Source: Candidatus Delongbacteria bacterium (GTDB taxonomy: Bacteria > CAIWAD01 > BS150m-G50). Taken from it: 12,700 bases of DNA. The first letter of the stretch is position 1. Each line of letters opens with the position of its first letter. Of this stretch, positions 1 through 7,243 are shown one piece after another. The stretch is from contig JADHUQ010000054.1 in the NCBI GenBank assembly GCA_016784425.1, positions 1-12,700 on the forward strand, in the 5' to 3' direction. Position numbers and translations under genes: made by a program. The notes below the pieces were generated by a model. It was not told the DNA's origin, made no database searches, and saw only the letters and a program-made list of their open reading frames with translations.

Positions 1-8
1 GAGGATTA

Positions 9-1523
9 ATGTACTATCTGCGCAGCTTGCTCTTACTGCTTTCCGGTCTGCTGTTGGCTGAAGCAGCCCTGGCTAACGGGGATCTGATACCTGTCACCCG
101 CAACCTCGATCCGATCAACCATCCGGTACTCAGCCGGGAGGAGTACCAGACACGCCATTCTTACCAGGAGACCAGCTTTCGCGAACTCAACCGGGTGAGG
201 ACGGCTGTGGGTGATACCGACCCCAACCGCACGGAGCGGAACCTGCTCATCATCGTGGATTTTGATCTACAGCTCCAGATCGCGACCGCCCTCGATCGCT
301 ATCAGCAGGATCTGCAGTTGCAGCAGCTGAGTTCAATTCTGGTAGCCTTCAACGGTACTTCAGTTGAAAATCTGCGTAGTCTGATTCTGGAATATGACGA
401 CAGTGAAGCGCTGAGTGGCGTGTTTCTCATCGGTGATCTGCCGACAGCCTGGTTCGAACTGTATGATGATTTCGATGATGATGGGGTACCTGATGAAGAA
501 TGGGCGAGCGTTTTTCCCTGTGATCTCTTTTTCTCAGATCTGGACGGACTCTGGGCCGATCTCGACCTGAATGGCAACTACGATTTTCACGGTGGCGGCA
601 TGGAGCCGGACATCTGGATCGGCAGGATCAAAGGGGACAATCTCAGCCTGGCGCCAGCCAGTGAAGCCGATCTTATCAACAGTTATTTTGAGCGTAACCA
701 CCTTTTTCGCCAGGGATTCCTGACCACCAGTAACACTGCTCTGGCTTATGTGGATGACGACTGGGCTTCCGGTGGAAATGAGTTTGCGGCTGCCCTCGCC
801 AATGGCTGGGACGAAGTTGAGCTGATCGACCACATTAATGACACCAACGCCGAAGACTATCGCAGTGCACGACTCCCCGCCGACTATGATTACATCCAGG
901 TGATGGTCCATTCCGGACCCGACGCGCACTATTTTTACTGGAACGATCACCAGGATTATGAGCTCGTGGAGAACTGGGAGCTGCATGGTATTAATCCCAC
1001 CGCCCGTTTCTACAATCTCTTTGCCTGCTCAAACGCCCATTTTGAAACAGACAACAGCATGGGCAGTCTCTACCTGCTGGACAATGATCACGGCCTGATT
1101 GCGGTCGGTTCCACCAAGACCGGCAGCATGCTCTACTTTGAGGATTACTACACACCACTCGGCGCGGACAGCACCTTCGGTGCAGCCATGCAGCATTGGT
1201 GGACGCAGAATGTCGATGTCAACGGTGTCGTCAACATGTGGCGGCGTTCCTGGTTTTACGGGATGGTCACTCTGGGGGACCCGGCACTGAAAACCCACTA
1301 TCCACGGATCAGACCGGAAAACCTGATGATCTTCTATTCTGAGGATCAGGTCCTGCTGGAGTGGGATGATCTTCCGGGTGTGATAGCCTGGCGCGTCTAT
1401 TCCTCTGCTGAACCCAACGGGGATTTCCTGCTCGACGGAACAGGTGTTTTCACAGGCAGCAGCTGGCAGGCTTCCTGCAGCGAACAGCAGCGGTTTTATC
1501 GGGTTACCGCGGTGCTGGAGTGA
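9..1523 (+). CDS. Secreted C25 (gingipain-like) cysteine peptidase with C-terminal fibronectin-like module
   Basis: Predicted exported cysteine peptidase of the caspase-fold C25 family, 504 aa. Residues 1-22 form a signal peptide (positive start, Leu-rich core, ALA-N cleavage region). The catalytic dyad candidates are His301 in VMVHSGP and Cys340 in NLFACSNA, which fit the family's H-G/S and hydrophobic-Cys motifs. The run GDPALK at 423-428 is typical near the end of C25 catalytic domains. Two acidic loops, DxDxDG at 154-159 and DxDxNGxxD at 184-192, look like calcium sites; the second leads into DIWIGRI, a conserved strand of the family. Residues about 435-504 resemble a fibronectin type III module (LLEWDD, WRVYSS, FYRV). 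No further C-terminal sorting domain follows. GAGGA at 1-5 is a ribosome site close to the ATG. The gene is convergent with the operon at 1679-6974. Peptidase activity and specificity are inferred; an inactive homologue is possible. Confidence 0.8.
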   Translation: MYYLRSLLLLLSGLLLAEAALANGDLIPVTRNLDPINHPVLSREEYQTRHSYQETSFRELNRVRTAVGDTDPNRTERNLLIIVDFDLQLQIATALDRYQQDLQLQQLSSILVAFNGTSVENLRSLILEYDDSEALSGVFLIGDLPTAWFELYDDFDDDGVPDEEWASVFPCDLFFSDLDGLWADLDLNGNYDFHGGGMEPDIWIGRIKGDNLSLAPASEADLINSYFERNHLFRQGFLTTSNTALAYVDDDWASGGNEFAAALANGWDEVELIDHINDTNAEDYRSARLPADYDYIQVMVHSGPDAHYFYWNDHQDYELVENWELHGINPTARFYNLFACSNAHFETDNSMGSLYLLDNDHGLIAVGSTKTGSMLYFEDYYTPLGADSTFGAAMQHWWTQNVDVNGVVNMWRRSWFYGMVTLGDPALKTHYPRIRPENLMIFYSEDQVLLEWDDLPGVIAWRVYSSAEPNGDFLLDGTGVFTGSSWQASCSEQQRFYRVTAVLE

Positions 1524-1678
1524 ATCTCCGGGTAGAGTCTGGATGTGAGAATAGCGTTATAATTCCTGTTAAAATGTCATCAGAAAATTGCCAGCCGAAG
1601 GTGATCATAAAACTGCTCTAGAACGACTATCAACCGAAGCGTTCCTTAGCCACGAATTACGACTCAGTTTCGCTCCCG

Positions 1679-2449
1679 CTACCTCCTCAACGCTCCCGTG
1701 GTAAACAGATGTGATGGGATTTCGCAGTCAAACTCGATTGTCTCAAACAGAATTTCCGTACCTGCCCCCTCTTTGAGCATATCCCGGAAGTACATGCGTC
1801 GCGGATACCAGCGGTCAGTCAGCTGCATGACCTCGGTGATACCGGTTTGCTTGAGCAGCCGGCCGCTGCTGCCAAAGCGTTCCTCACGCAACGGCAGCAA
1901 GCGCTCCCGATCCACCCAGATGCGACGGGTGTGATACGCTGTTTCCTCACCCTCCCGGGTCACCAGGTCCAGCACCCAGCAGCTGCGTTCCAGTACCGTA
2001 TCAATACCGGTCACCGCAGCCTCGTAGTATTGCAGCAGCTCCTGGTTGTCGAGCAGATCCTCGTAGGAGAGATCGGAACCCATCACCGATTGGCGCAACA
2101 GATGTCCGGCGATACGGATCACCCGATCGGTCCCGGGATGATAGGTCCAGAGCTGGGTCCCCAGCTTCAACATCTTGACACCCCGCTCCCGCGGTGGGTC
2201 CAGGAATTCAGTGAAGGAGTTTTCGCTCCCCTCGGCCCAGCTGCGGGCACGGATGGTACGGCTGCCACGACGGGTCTGGATATTCAGGCTGAAGGTCGAC
2301 TGCTGGGTAGCAGCCACCATGTTGGCGTCAATCAGCTCCAGCAACTGCTCACCGCTCGGTTGAACGATTGTGGCGGGGAGCTGCGTTTGTGCCACACCCA
2401 CACTCCAGGCGATAAGCAATCCCACGCAGACTCCCGTAATTCTAATCAT
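1679..2449 (-). CDS. LolA-like outer-membrane lipoprotein-sorting protein
   Basis: Predicted periplasmic carrier of the LolA/LolB fold (256 aa), of the type annotated as 'outer membrane lipoprotein-sorting protein'. Residues 1-20 are a signal peptide ending VGVA. The mature part alternates short beta-strands, as expected for the open LolA barrel. It carries a motif seen in this subfamily at 115-131: GHLLRQSVMGSDLSYED. The preceding LWTYHPGTDRVIRI segment also fits. It is the last gene of the leftward operon: its ATG overlaps the permease stop in ATGA (2446-2449), with AGGAG eight bases upstream inside the permease gene. It probably accepts a lipid or lipoprotein from the ABC complex encoded just upstream and passes it toward the outer membrane. 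It is not a canonical LolA, and the cargo is unknown. The coding end carries GAGGAGG right at the stop, with no convincing gene after it. Confidence 0.82.
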   Translation of the reverse strand: MIRITGVCVGLLIAWSVGVAQTQLPATIVQPSGEQLLELIDANMVAATQQSTFSLNIQTRRGSRTIRARSWAEGSENSFTEFLDPPRERGVKMLKLGTQLWTYHPGTDRVIRIAGHLLRQSVMGSDLSYEDLLDNQELLQYYEAAVTGIDTVLERSCWVLDLVTREGEETAYHTRRIWVDRERLLPLREERFGSSGRLLKQTGITEVMQLTDRWYPRRMYFRDMLKEGAGTEILFETIEFDCEIPSHLFTTGALRR

Positions 2450-3717
2450 ACTTCCAGCTCCTTGAATAGTTGCGCAGTCTGGCGCCGGTAAACCGCCAGG
2501 CCGGAGATCAGCGTTCCCAGCAGCGGTGAGAGCAGACCGGGAACAAAGCCGATGAAGAAAGCTGCCGGACTGACCTGCGCCCTGATAACACTGCTCATGA
2601 TCATCGAGGTGTTCTTGAAGGCGAAACCGTAGTCCAGCCCCTGGTACTGCAGCCAGGCCCCGAGAGTGAGGCCGATTGCACCCCCGATCAGCGATCCGGT
2701 CAAACCGATTAAGACCGACTCGTAGAGCAGGGTGCGATAGAGGTGGTGCTTGTTCTCACCGAAGGCGAGCCGGATACCGATTTCACCGTAGCGACGCAGG
2801 CTACCCATCAAACCGCTGTTCCAGAGTACGATGGACATGACAAAAACGAAGATAGCAATCAGGATTGTGGAGAAGTAACCCCAGAGCTCCAGCAGTTCCC
2901 CCAGCGAGCTCTGCCTGTGCAGCGGTAACATCAGGGGGGCGAACTCCTCCTGTTCATCCTGGAAGCGGTTATTGAAATCGGTCGCCAGCAGATCTGCCTG
3001 ATTCATGTCGTAGAAATCGGAACGGAAGTAACCGAGGATCTCGGTAGCTCCACCCTCCAGGTCGAGGAAGCTGCGGGCTGTTGCGAGATCGACCAGGAAC
3101 CCACCCCGGTCGATGGCGGTAATTCCAAAACGGAGTGTGCCACAGAGACGCAGGTTGACCATGCTGGTGCTGCCATAGACTGTACCGCCGATCAGGGTAA
3201 CCGTGTCCCCCAGCTGCAGTTCCAATTGAGTGGCCATCTGCTGGCTGAGCAGAATTTCGTCCGGCAGCACCGGTAGTATGCCGCTGGTCAATGCCTGCTC
3301 CAGGTGGAGCCGTTCAATCTCAGCCCGATCGGTCCGCAGATCGACAGCCATCCCCAGCGCCGGACCCTGGGAGCGGGTTTCCCCGCTGGCATCCGGCACA
3401 TCCAGCAGGCAGCCAAAACGGATGCGCGGTGTCCAGCTGAGCTCCGGTTCTGTGGCACGCAGTTGTGACAGGAGTTCGCTCGTTTCCAGCAGAGCCAGAT
3501 CAACCGGCAGTTGGTGCTCCAGCTGATGATAGGCCGCCGTGGTGATGCGGACATGCCCGGTCTGGAAAGCGGCACTGTCCCGGATGGCGTCACCCTTGAT
3601 CCCGCTCATGAAGCAGAACATGAATACGGTGATTGCCACCCCGGCAGCAACCGTCAGCAGTGGAAACAGGCTGCGGGAACGGTCGCGCAGCAGACCGAGC
3701 ATGAGAAAACGGATCAC
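2446..3717 (-). CDS. ABC transporter permease, LolC/E-MacB (FtsX) type, first of two
   Basis: Inner-membrane permease of the FtsX/MacB superfamily (423 aa). Topology is the usual one: a transmembrane segment at about 17-38, a large periplasmic domain at about 40-275, then three more segments at about 279-301, 332-356 and 384-409. The cytoplasmic coupling helix lies after the second segment, with RRYGEIGIRLAFG at 308-320. Its start is GTG at 3717, overlapping the upstream stop as GTGA. It is supported by GGGGAGG five bases upstream and by family-like N-terminal alignment (IRFLMLGLLRDRSRS before the first helix). It is only loosely similar to the next permease, so the two probably form a heterodimer like LolC/LolE, driven by the LolD-type ATPase encoded in the same operon. 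Export of a small molecule, as in MacB, cannot be excluded, but the adjacent LolA-like gene favours lipid or lipoprotein handling. Confidence 0.85.
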   Translation of the reverse strand: MIRFLMLGLLRDRSRSLFPLLTVAAGVAITVFMFCFMSGIKGDAIRDSAAFQTGHVRITTAAYHQLEHQLPVDLALLETSELLSQLRATEPELSWTPRIRFGCLLDVPDASGETRSQGPALGMAVDLRTDRAEIERLHLEQALTSGILPVLPDEILLSQQMATQLELQLGDTVTLIGGTVYGSTSMVNLRLCGTLRFGITAIDRGGFLVDLATARSFLDLEGGATEILGYFRSDFYDMNQADLLATDFNNRFQDEQEEFAPLMLPLHRQSSLGELLELWGYFSTILIAIFVFVMSIVLWNSGLMGSLRRYGEIGIRLAFGENKHHLYRTLLYESVLIGLTGSLIGGAIGLTLGAWLQYQGLDYGFAFKNTSMIMSSVIRAQVSPAAFFIGFVPGLLSPLLGTLISGLAVYRRQTAQLFKELEV

Positions 3718-4883
3718 GATCGCCTCCCCCGCAGAGCGTCAACCGGGTTGAGGTGGCTGATACGGCGTGTTGGCAGGTAGCTGACAATGGTCACCGTTAC
3801 CAGCACCAGCAGGGTGGTGACGAGTACCAGCTCAAGTGTATAGACCGGATATAACCGGTCACCGATAGCGAATTGGAAATCCTGTGACGCCTGCGGCAGA
3901 GCGAAACCGGTGACGGCGGTCCAATAGACAATCGGCCAGCCGTAAACCAGCGCCAGTAAACCGGCCAGCACCCCGTGCAGCGCTCCCTCCAGCGTAAACA
4001 GCCGGATCAGCGCTCCCCGGGTGAGACCCAGCGCCATCAGGGTGCCCATCTCCCGTCTTCGTCGGAAGAGTGAAAGCACCTGGGTATCGAAAACCGCGAT
4101 CAGGGCGAGGAAGAGCAGCAGGGCGTACATGATGGCTGCACCCGCCGACTTGGAACGGACCATTGCCCGCAGGTCTGCCAGCAGATAATCCTGGCTGCGG
4201 AAAACCCAGTCGGTTTCCAGCTGTGTTCCGGTCATTTCCGGGGAGACCACCACCAGTGTGGCAATTCCGGGGGCGCTCAGCATAACCTGAAGATCCGCCA
4301 GTCTCAACCAGATGTGACCCCGATCGATAGTTGGTACCGAACTGCTGAATACAGTAGTGATCAGGAATTCCCGCGCATCAAAAGCACCGGTGTGGTCCCG
4401 CCAGCGCAAGGTAAGCAGTTCCCCCACACCCAGCTCCAGCGACTCGGACATCTCCCTGCCGATCATTACCGGTATCTGCCCCGGTTGGGCTGCAGGGGCG
4501 ATGGGCGGCAGCTCCAGGATCTGCTGCTCCGGTGCGATCCCCTTCAACAGTACCGCCTGGGGGCGACCGTCCGGATAGATGGTGCCCTGCGCCAGCAACA
4601 GCGCCACGGCCTTGTCCGCCACGATCAGCTTTTGCAGCGGTGCGGGGATGGCTCCGTGCGCTTCCGGCAAAGTGAGTGGATCATAAGGGTCCCAGTCGGG
4701 ATGCCGGTACTGCCCGCCACCGAGCTCCATCGCGATCATATTGCGGGTGGCATCCACCTGCATTCCGTGATACACTCCCTGTGACCAGATGATGGTGAAG
4801 AAGGAGAGGGAGAGCACGATGGCGTTGAGCCAGGTCCTCACACCGGCCCCCCACAAATTACGTAACGCCAGTTTGAGTATCAA
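3714..4883 (-). CDS. ABC transporter permease, LolC/E-MacB (FtsX) type, second of two
   Basis: Second FtsX/MacB-type permease (389 aa). Segments at about 18-36, 247-270, 298-324 and 347-370 surround a periplasmic domain (about 38-245). The coupling region is FRRRREMGTLMALGLTRG (273-290). The C-terminus PTRRISHLNPVDALRG is the classic family ending. The start is TTG at 4883, overlapping the ATPase stop as TTGA. I accept it because GGGAGGG (4889-4895) lies at good spacing, no other start is nearby upstream, and the family N-terminus (KLALRNLWGAGVRTWL) begins right there. Initiating at a later Met would delete the first membrane helix. It probably pairs with the 423-aa permease. Confidence 0.85.
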   Translation of the reverse strand: MILKLALRNLWGAGVRTWLNAIVLSLSFFTIIWSQGVYHGMQVDATRNMIAMELGGGQYRHPDWDPYDPLTLPEAHGAIPAPLQKLIVADKAVALLLAQGTIYPDGRPQAVLLKGIAPEQQILELPPIAPAAQPGQIPVMIGREMSESLELGVGELLTLRWRDHTGAFDAREFLITTVFSSSVPTIDRGHIWLRLADLQVMLSAPGIATLVVVSPEMTGTQLETDWVFRSQDYLLADLRAMVRSKSAGAAIMYALLLFLALIAVFDTQVLSLFRRRREMGTLMALGLTRGALIRLFTLEGALHGVLAGLLALVYGWPIVYWTAVTGFALPQASQDFQFAIGDRLYPVYTLELVLVTTLLVLVTVTIVSYLPTRRISHLNPVDALRGRRS

Positions 4884-5614
4884 AAGTACCCTCCCGGGGT
4901 GCCGGCGCTTACTGCCGTCTCATCCCTGACCTCATCCTGGGCTATCCGTCCATCAAAGAGTACGATAACCCGCCTCAGGTATTGTATCACCTTATCATCA
5001 TGCGTGGCAAAGAGAAAGGTAGTGCCGAGGTCTCGATTGAGTGTCAGCATGGTCTGCAGAATGCGGTGGGAATTGTCCGCATCGAGGTTGGCGGTAGGTT
5101 CGTCCGCCAGCACCAGGCTGGGGTGTTTGACCATGGCCCGGGCGATGGCTACCCGCTGGCACTCCCCACCTGAAAGTTGCGCCGGGCGCGATCCAGCCCT
5201 GTCAGCCAGACCCACCCGCTCCAGGATATCCATCACCGCATCCCGCCGCTTCTGACGCTCCATCTGCAGCAGCAGCAGAGGGAACTCGACATTCTCAAAC
5301 ACCGTGTAGACCGGCAACAGGTTGTAGGTCTGGAAGATAAATCCCAGCTGATCCCGTCGCAGTCGGGCAGCCCCTCTGGCATCCAACTCCTGTACCTTTT
5401 GTCCCAGTACGATAATTTCGCCGCTGGTAGGTGCGTCCAGTGAGCCGATAAGGTTCAGCAGGGTGGTTTTACCGGAACCGGAAGGACCGACCAGGCCGGA
5501 AAATTCACCTGCGGCAATGGTAAGTTCGATGTCAGACAACGCGGCGAAACTGCCGCTGCTGACCGGATAGAGGCGACTGACCCCGTTGATTACAATGACC
5601 GGTTCCGCCGTCAT
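4880..5614 (-). CDS. LolD/MacB-type ABC transporter ATPase
   Basis: Cytoplasmic ATPase (244 aa) that powers the two permeases encoded just downstream. All nucleotide-binding motifs are present and intact: Walker A GPSGSGKT (43-50), Q-loop Gln95 in GFIFQTYNLLP, signature LSGGE (147-151), Walker B LVLADEP with Asp171-Glu172, D-loop ANLD, and switch His205 in ATHD. The family's most common signature is LSGGQQQ or LSGGEQQ; here it is LSGGECQ, a mild variant. Length and the GFIFQxxNLLP Q-loop fit the LolD/MacB/FtsE class. The ATG at 5614 has AGGGG about seven bases upstream. Its stop overlaps the next gene by four bases. The C-terminal tail after the H-loop strand is short, as in LolD, unlike MacB where the ATPase is fused to the permease. 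Confidence 0.9.
   Translation of the reverse strand: MTAEPVIVINGVSRLYPVSSGSFAALSDIELTIAAGEFSGLVGPSGSGKTTLLNLIGSLDAPTSGEIIVLGQKVQELDARGAARLRRDQLGFIFQTYNLLPVYTVFENVEFPLLLLQMERQKRRDAVMDILERVGLADRAGSRPAQLSGGECQRVAIARAMVKHPSLVLADEPTANLDADNSHRILQTMLTLNRDLGTTFLFATHDDKVIQYLRRVIVLFDGRIAQDEVRDETAVSAGTPGGYF
4889..4895 (-). promoter_or_regulatory. Strong Shine-Dalgarno that fixes a TTG start
   Basis: On the minus strand this reads GGGAGGG, with the GGAGG core six bases before TTG at 4883-4881. It lies inside the end of the ATPase gene. It is the main sequence evidence that the 389-aa permease initiates at TTG and is translationally coupled to the ATPase. Confidence 0.7.
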
Positions 5615-5700
5615 ACAATACCCCTGTGCTGATTTGACTGATCACCGCATTCCGCTGCACCACAGCGCAGCACCAGATGGACAATGGTGGTGAACATTGA

Positions 5701-5859
5701 CTATTTCTTACGGAACCCCAGTTCCAGCGCTTTGACGATCAGCAGACCGAAGAGGATCAGCGGAAAGTACTCCGCCGCGTCGCTGATGATGAACTCATGT
5801 ATCACACCCAGTATACCGATACCGGCCAGTGGAATAGCATCGCCCCAGTTGGTTTTCAT
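5701..5859 (-). CDS. Small (52 aa) membrane protein, unrecognised family
   Basis: A short open frame between the barrel gene and the ATPase gene. It begins at ATG 5859-5857, directly behind an excellent ribosome site, GGAGGA at 5870-5865 with five bases' spacing. It ends with TAG at 5703-5701. The barrel gene stops only 14 bases upstream, and that gap is almost wholly the ribosome site. The 52-residue product starts MKTNWGDAIPLAGIGILG. Two hydrophobic stretches, about 8-25 and 31-49, are separated by a short acidic turn (SDAAE), and the C-terminus is basic (FRKK). This looks like a small two-helix inner-membrane hairpin, or one helix plus an amphipathic helix. I do not recognise a family. Its position suggests an accessory subunit of the ABC complex, comparable in idea only to small transporter-associated proteins. 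The strong ribosome site, operon spacing and coherent hydrophobic pattern are why I call it real. Confidence 0.7.
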   Translation of the reverse strand: MKTNWGDAIPLAGIGILGVIHEFIISDAAEYFPLILFGLLIVKALELGFRKK

Positions 5860-5864
5860 CTTTC

Positions 5865-5870
5865 TCCTCC
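5865..5870 (-). promoter_or_regulatory. Shine-Dalgarno of the 52-aa membrane protein gene
   Basis: The minus strand reads GGAGGA five bases before ATG 5859, within the 14-base gap after the barrel gene's TAG. It is a near-ideal ribosome site and is the main evidence that the short frame is translated, probably coupled to the barrel gene. Confidence 0.65.
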
Positions 5871-5873
5871 ATT

Positions 5874-6974
5874 CTAGTGATTATAGATAGCTGTCAGTCG
5901 AATTCCCTTTTGAGGATAAGCACCGCTCCAGGAGCTTGCAGCCGCTGCCGGCTCACTGTCGGACCAGAAGCCCTGCAGGTGCAGGTTCCAGTAGTCGGTG
6001 AGGTGTCCCCAATCCAGGGTGATCAGGGCGATGTTAGCATCACCCCGGAGCCATAGCAGCGTGAGGTTGTCAAACAGGGTCAGGGGATAACTGGCCATCA
6101 CCGCGTTTACATGTGATACAGCGCCGCCTGCCGGGAAACTCTCACCACTGCTGACGGCAGAGCTTTCCCCTAACAGGAGCAGGCCGTTGCCCCAGTTGAA
6201 AGTATAATCCATACCCAGGGTGATGAGCTGAACCCAGCTGAGTTCAGCCGGATCATCCTGGTGTTGTAACATCGCCTCGAACCAGATACCGATTCCCAGA
6301 TCCCAGTTGCCGTCGAGCGCCAGCCGGTTTTCCCTGCCACCAGCCTGCACCAGTCGGGTGTGGGTGGTTACCGCCACCTCGCCCCGCCCCAGCGGCAGCT
6401 GCAGCCTCCCTCCACCGGAAAAGGAGCCGTCTCGACTCGCCCTTGGCTGGGTGCCACTGTCATCCAGCAGCAGCCACCCCTGCAGGGTTGAAAGGGGGGT
6501 GGGGGTACCCCGCAGGCTCAGTCCGGTAACTCCCTTACTGAAGCCGGTGGGATCGTTGGGATCGATCGTGTCGAACCAGCGCAACACCCGCAACAGGCGC
6601 GCCGGGCCGAAATTGAGTTTCTGCAGACCGACACGCAGCTCCCAGCGGGGGCGATCCAGCCGGAGCCAGCAACGGTAGAGATCGAGTTTAACCTCCGCCG
6701 CCGTATCTCCGGAGGAAGCCAGACCACCCCGTATCATGCCAGCCAGTTCGGCGCGTAACCCGGGACCGTTATCACCGGACCAGACCCCTTCCAGCAGCGG
6801 CAGGTAACGCAGCTGAAACCTGCCTGCAGTATCAGTGTCACGTTCGGTTTCCAGCGCAGCGAAGAAGCTGAACTCACCATGATAAACCAGACCGCTGGCA
6901 CGTGAGACATCAGGCACCGCTGCCAGCAGTGTCATCAGGCAGGTCAGTAGCGCTGGCGCCAGTTTCAGCCGCAT
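5874..6974 (-). CDS. Outer-membrane beta-barrel protein, first gene of the LolCDE-like operon
   Basis: Predicted outer-membrane barrel (366 aa). A signal peptide covers residues 1-27 (MRLK, hydrophobic core, SRA-S region). The rest is a series of short alternating amphipathic strands rich in Gly, Leu, Trp and Tyr, many following the pattern of a barrel hairpin (for example YRCWLRLDRPRWELRVGLQ). A segment NFGPARLLRVLRWFDTIDP is conserved-looking, in the manner of porin-like proteins that sit beside Lol-type ABC genes. The C-terminus IRLTAIYNH has the alternating pattern of a final strand but ends in His rather than the usual aromatic residue. It is first in the operon, about 110 bases after a candidate extended -10 promoter, and its ribosome site is weak (AGGA about 13 bases away), unlike the strong sites downstream. 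It may receive or pass on the cargo of the ABC/LolA-like parts. No specific barrel family could be assigned with certainty. Confidence 0.7.
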   Translation of the reverse strand: MRLKLAPALLTCLMTLLAAVPDVSRASGLVYHGEFSFFAALETERDTDTAGRFQLRYLPLLEGVWSGDNGPGLRAELAGMIRGGLASSGDTAAEVKLDLYRCWLRLDRPRWELRVGLQKLNFGPARLLRVLRWFDTIDPNDPTGFSKGVTGLSLRGTPTPLSTLQGWLLLDDSGTQPRASRDGSFSGGGRLQLPLGRGEVAVTTHTRLVQAGGRENRLALDGNWDLGIGIWFEAMLQHQDDPAELSWVQLITLGMDYTFNWGNGLLLLGESSAVSSGESFPAGGAVSHVNAVMASYPLTLFDNLTLLWLRGDANIALITLDWGHLTDYWNLHLQGFWSDSEPAAAASSWSGAYPQKGIRLTAIYNH

Positions 6975-7071
6975 GATTGGTATATCGTCCTGAAAAATTG
7001 ATTATCGGAAAATAGCTGCTGTGACCTTCAGGCGCAAATATTTACAGCTTCCCCGGTGCAGGTCGCCTCAC

Positions 7072-7099
7072 TTGAGCAAACGGTCGAAAGGATTATAAC
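7072..7099 (+). promoter_or_regulatory. Candidate sigma-70 type promoter for the AGCS symporter gene
   Basis: TTGAGC (7072-7077) and TATAAC (7094-7099) are separated by 16 bases, four and five of six matches to the housekeeping consensus. Its -10 overlaps the leftward operon's -10 on the other strand (7092-7097), so the two may compete or be jointly controlled. Predicted start is near 7106, leaving a leader of about 145 bases. Confidence 0.4.
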
Positions 7100-7100
7100 A
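7092..7100 (-). promoter_or_regulatory. Candidate extended -10 promoter for the leftward operon
   Basis: The minus strand reads TGT-TATAAT: a perfect -10 hexamer at 7097-7092 with the TG of an extended -10 at 7100-7099. There is no good -35 at 17 bases, which extended -10 promoters can tolerate. Transcription would start near 7085 and give a leader of about 110 bases before the barrel gene's ATG at 6974. Confidence 0.45.
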
Positions 7101-7198
7101 GCCCCGCGCTGATTCCGACCCTTCCGGTAACCAGGCTGTTTCAGCAGCAGTATTTCCTTCCTGGACGCACCCTGTTTGAATTTCTGGCAATGATAGCA

Positions 7199-7226
7199 CC
7201 GGATCGGCATATTGCGCCGACGCCGG
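7199..7226 (+). other. Leader hairpin upstream of the symporter ribosome site
   Basis: In the transporter leader, CCGG (7199-7202) pairs with CCGG (7223-7226) and TCGGC (7204-7208) pairs with GCCGA (7216-7220). A single A faces CG as a small internal loop, and the apical loop is 7 bases. The stem ends 10 bases before the ribosome site. No U-run follows, so it is not a terminator; a role in translation or RNA stability is possible but unproven. Confidence 0.35.
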
Positions 7227-7236
7227 AAGCCACAGC

Positions 7237-7243
7237 AAGGGAG
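7237..7243 (+). promoter_or_regulatory. Shine-Dalgarno that decides the symporter start
   Basis: AAGGGAG lies six bases before ATG 7250. The in-frame ATG at 7190 has no ribosome site before it, and its extra 20 residues are Pro/Ala/charged and unlike the family N-terminus. This favours 7250 as the start. Confidence 0.65.

Noticed and set aside
1524..1678. Bidirectional terminator, or promoter at TATAAT 1558-1563, in the gap between convergent genes
   Set aside because: No stable hairpin with a U-run is visible on either strand. TATAAT has no -35 partner and no rightward gene follows. I see nothing else in this gap.
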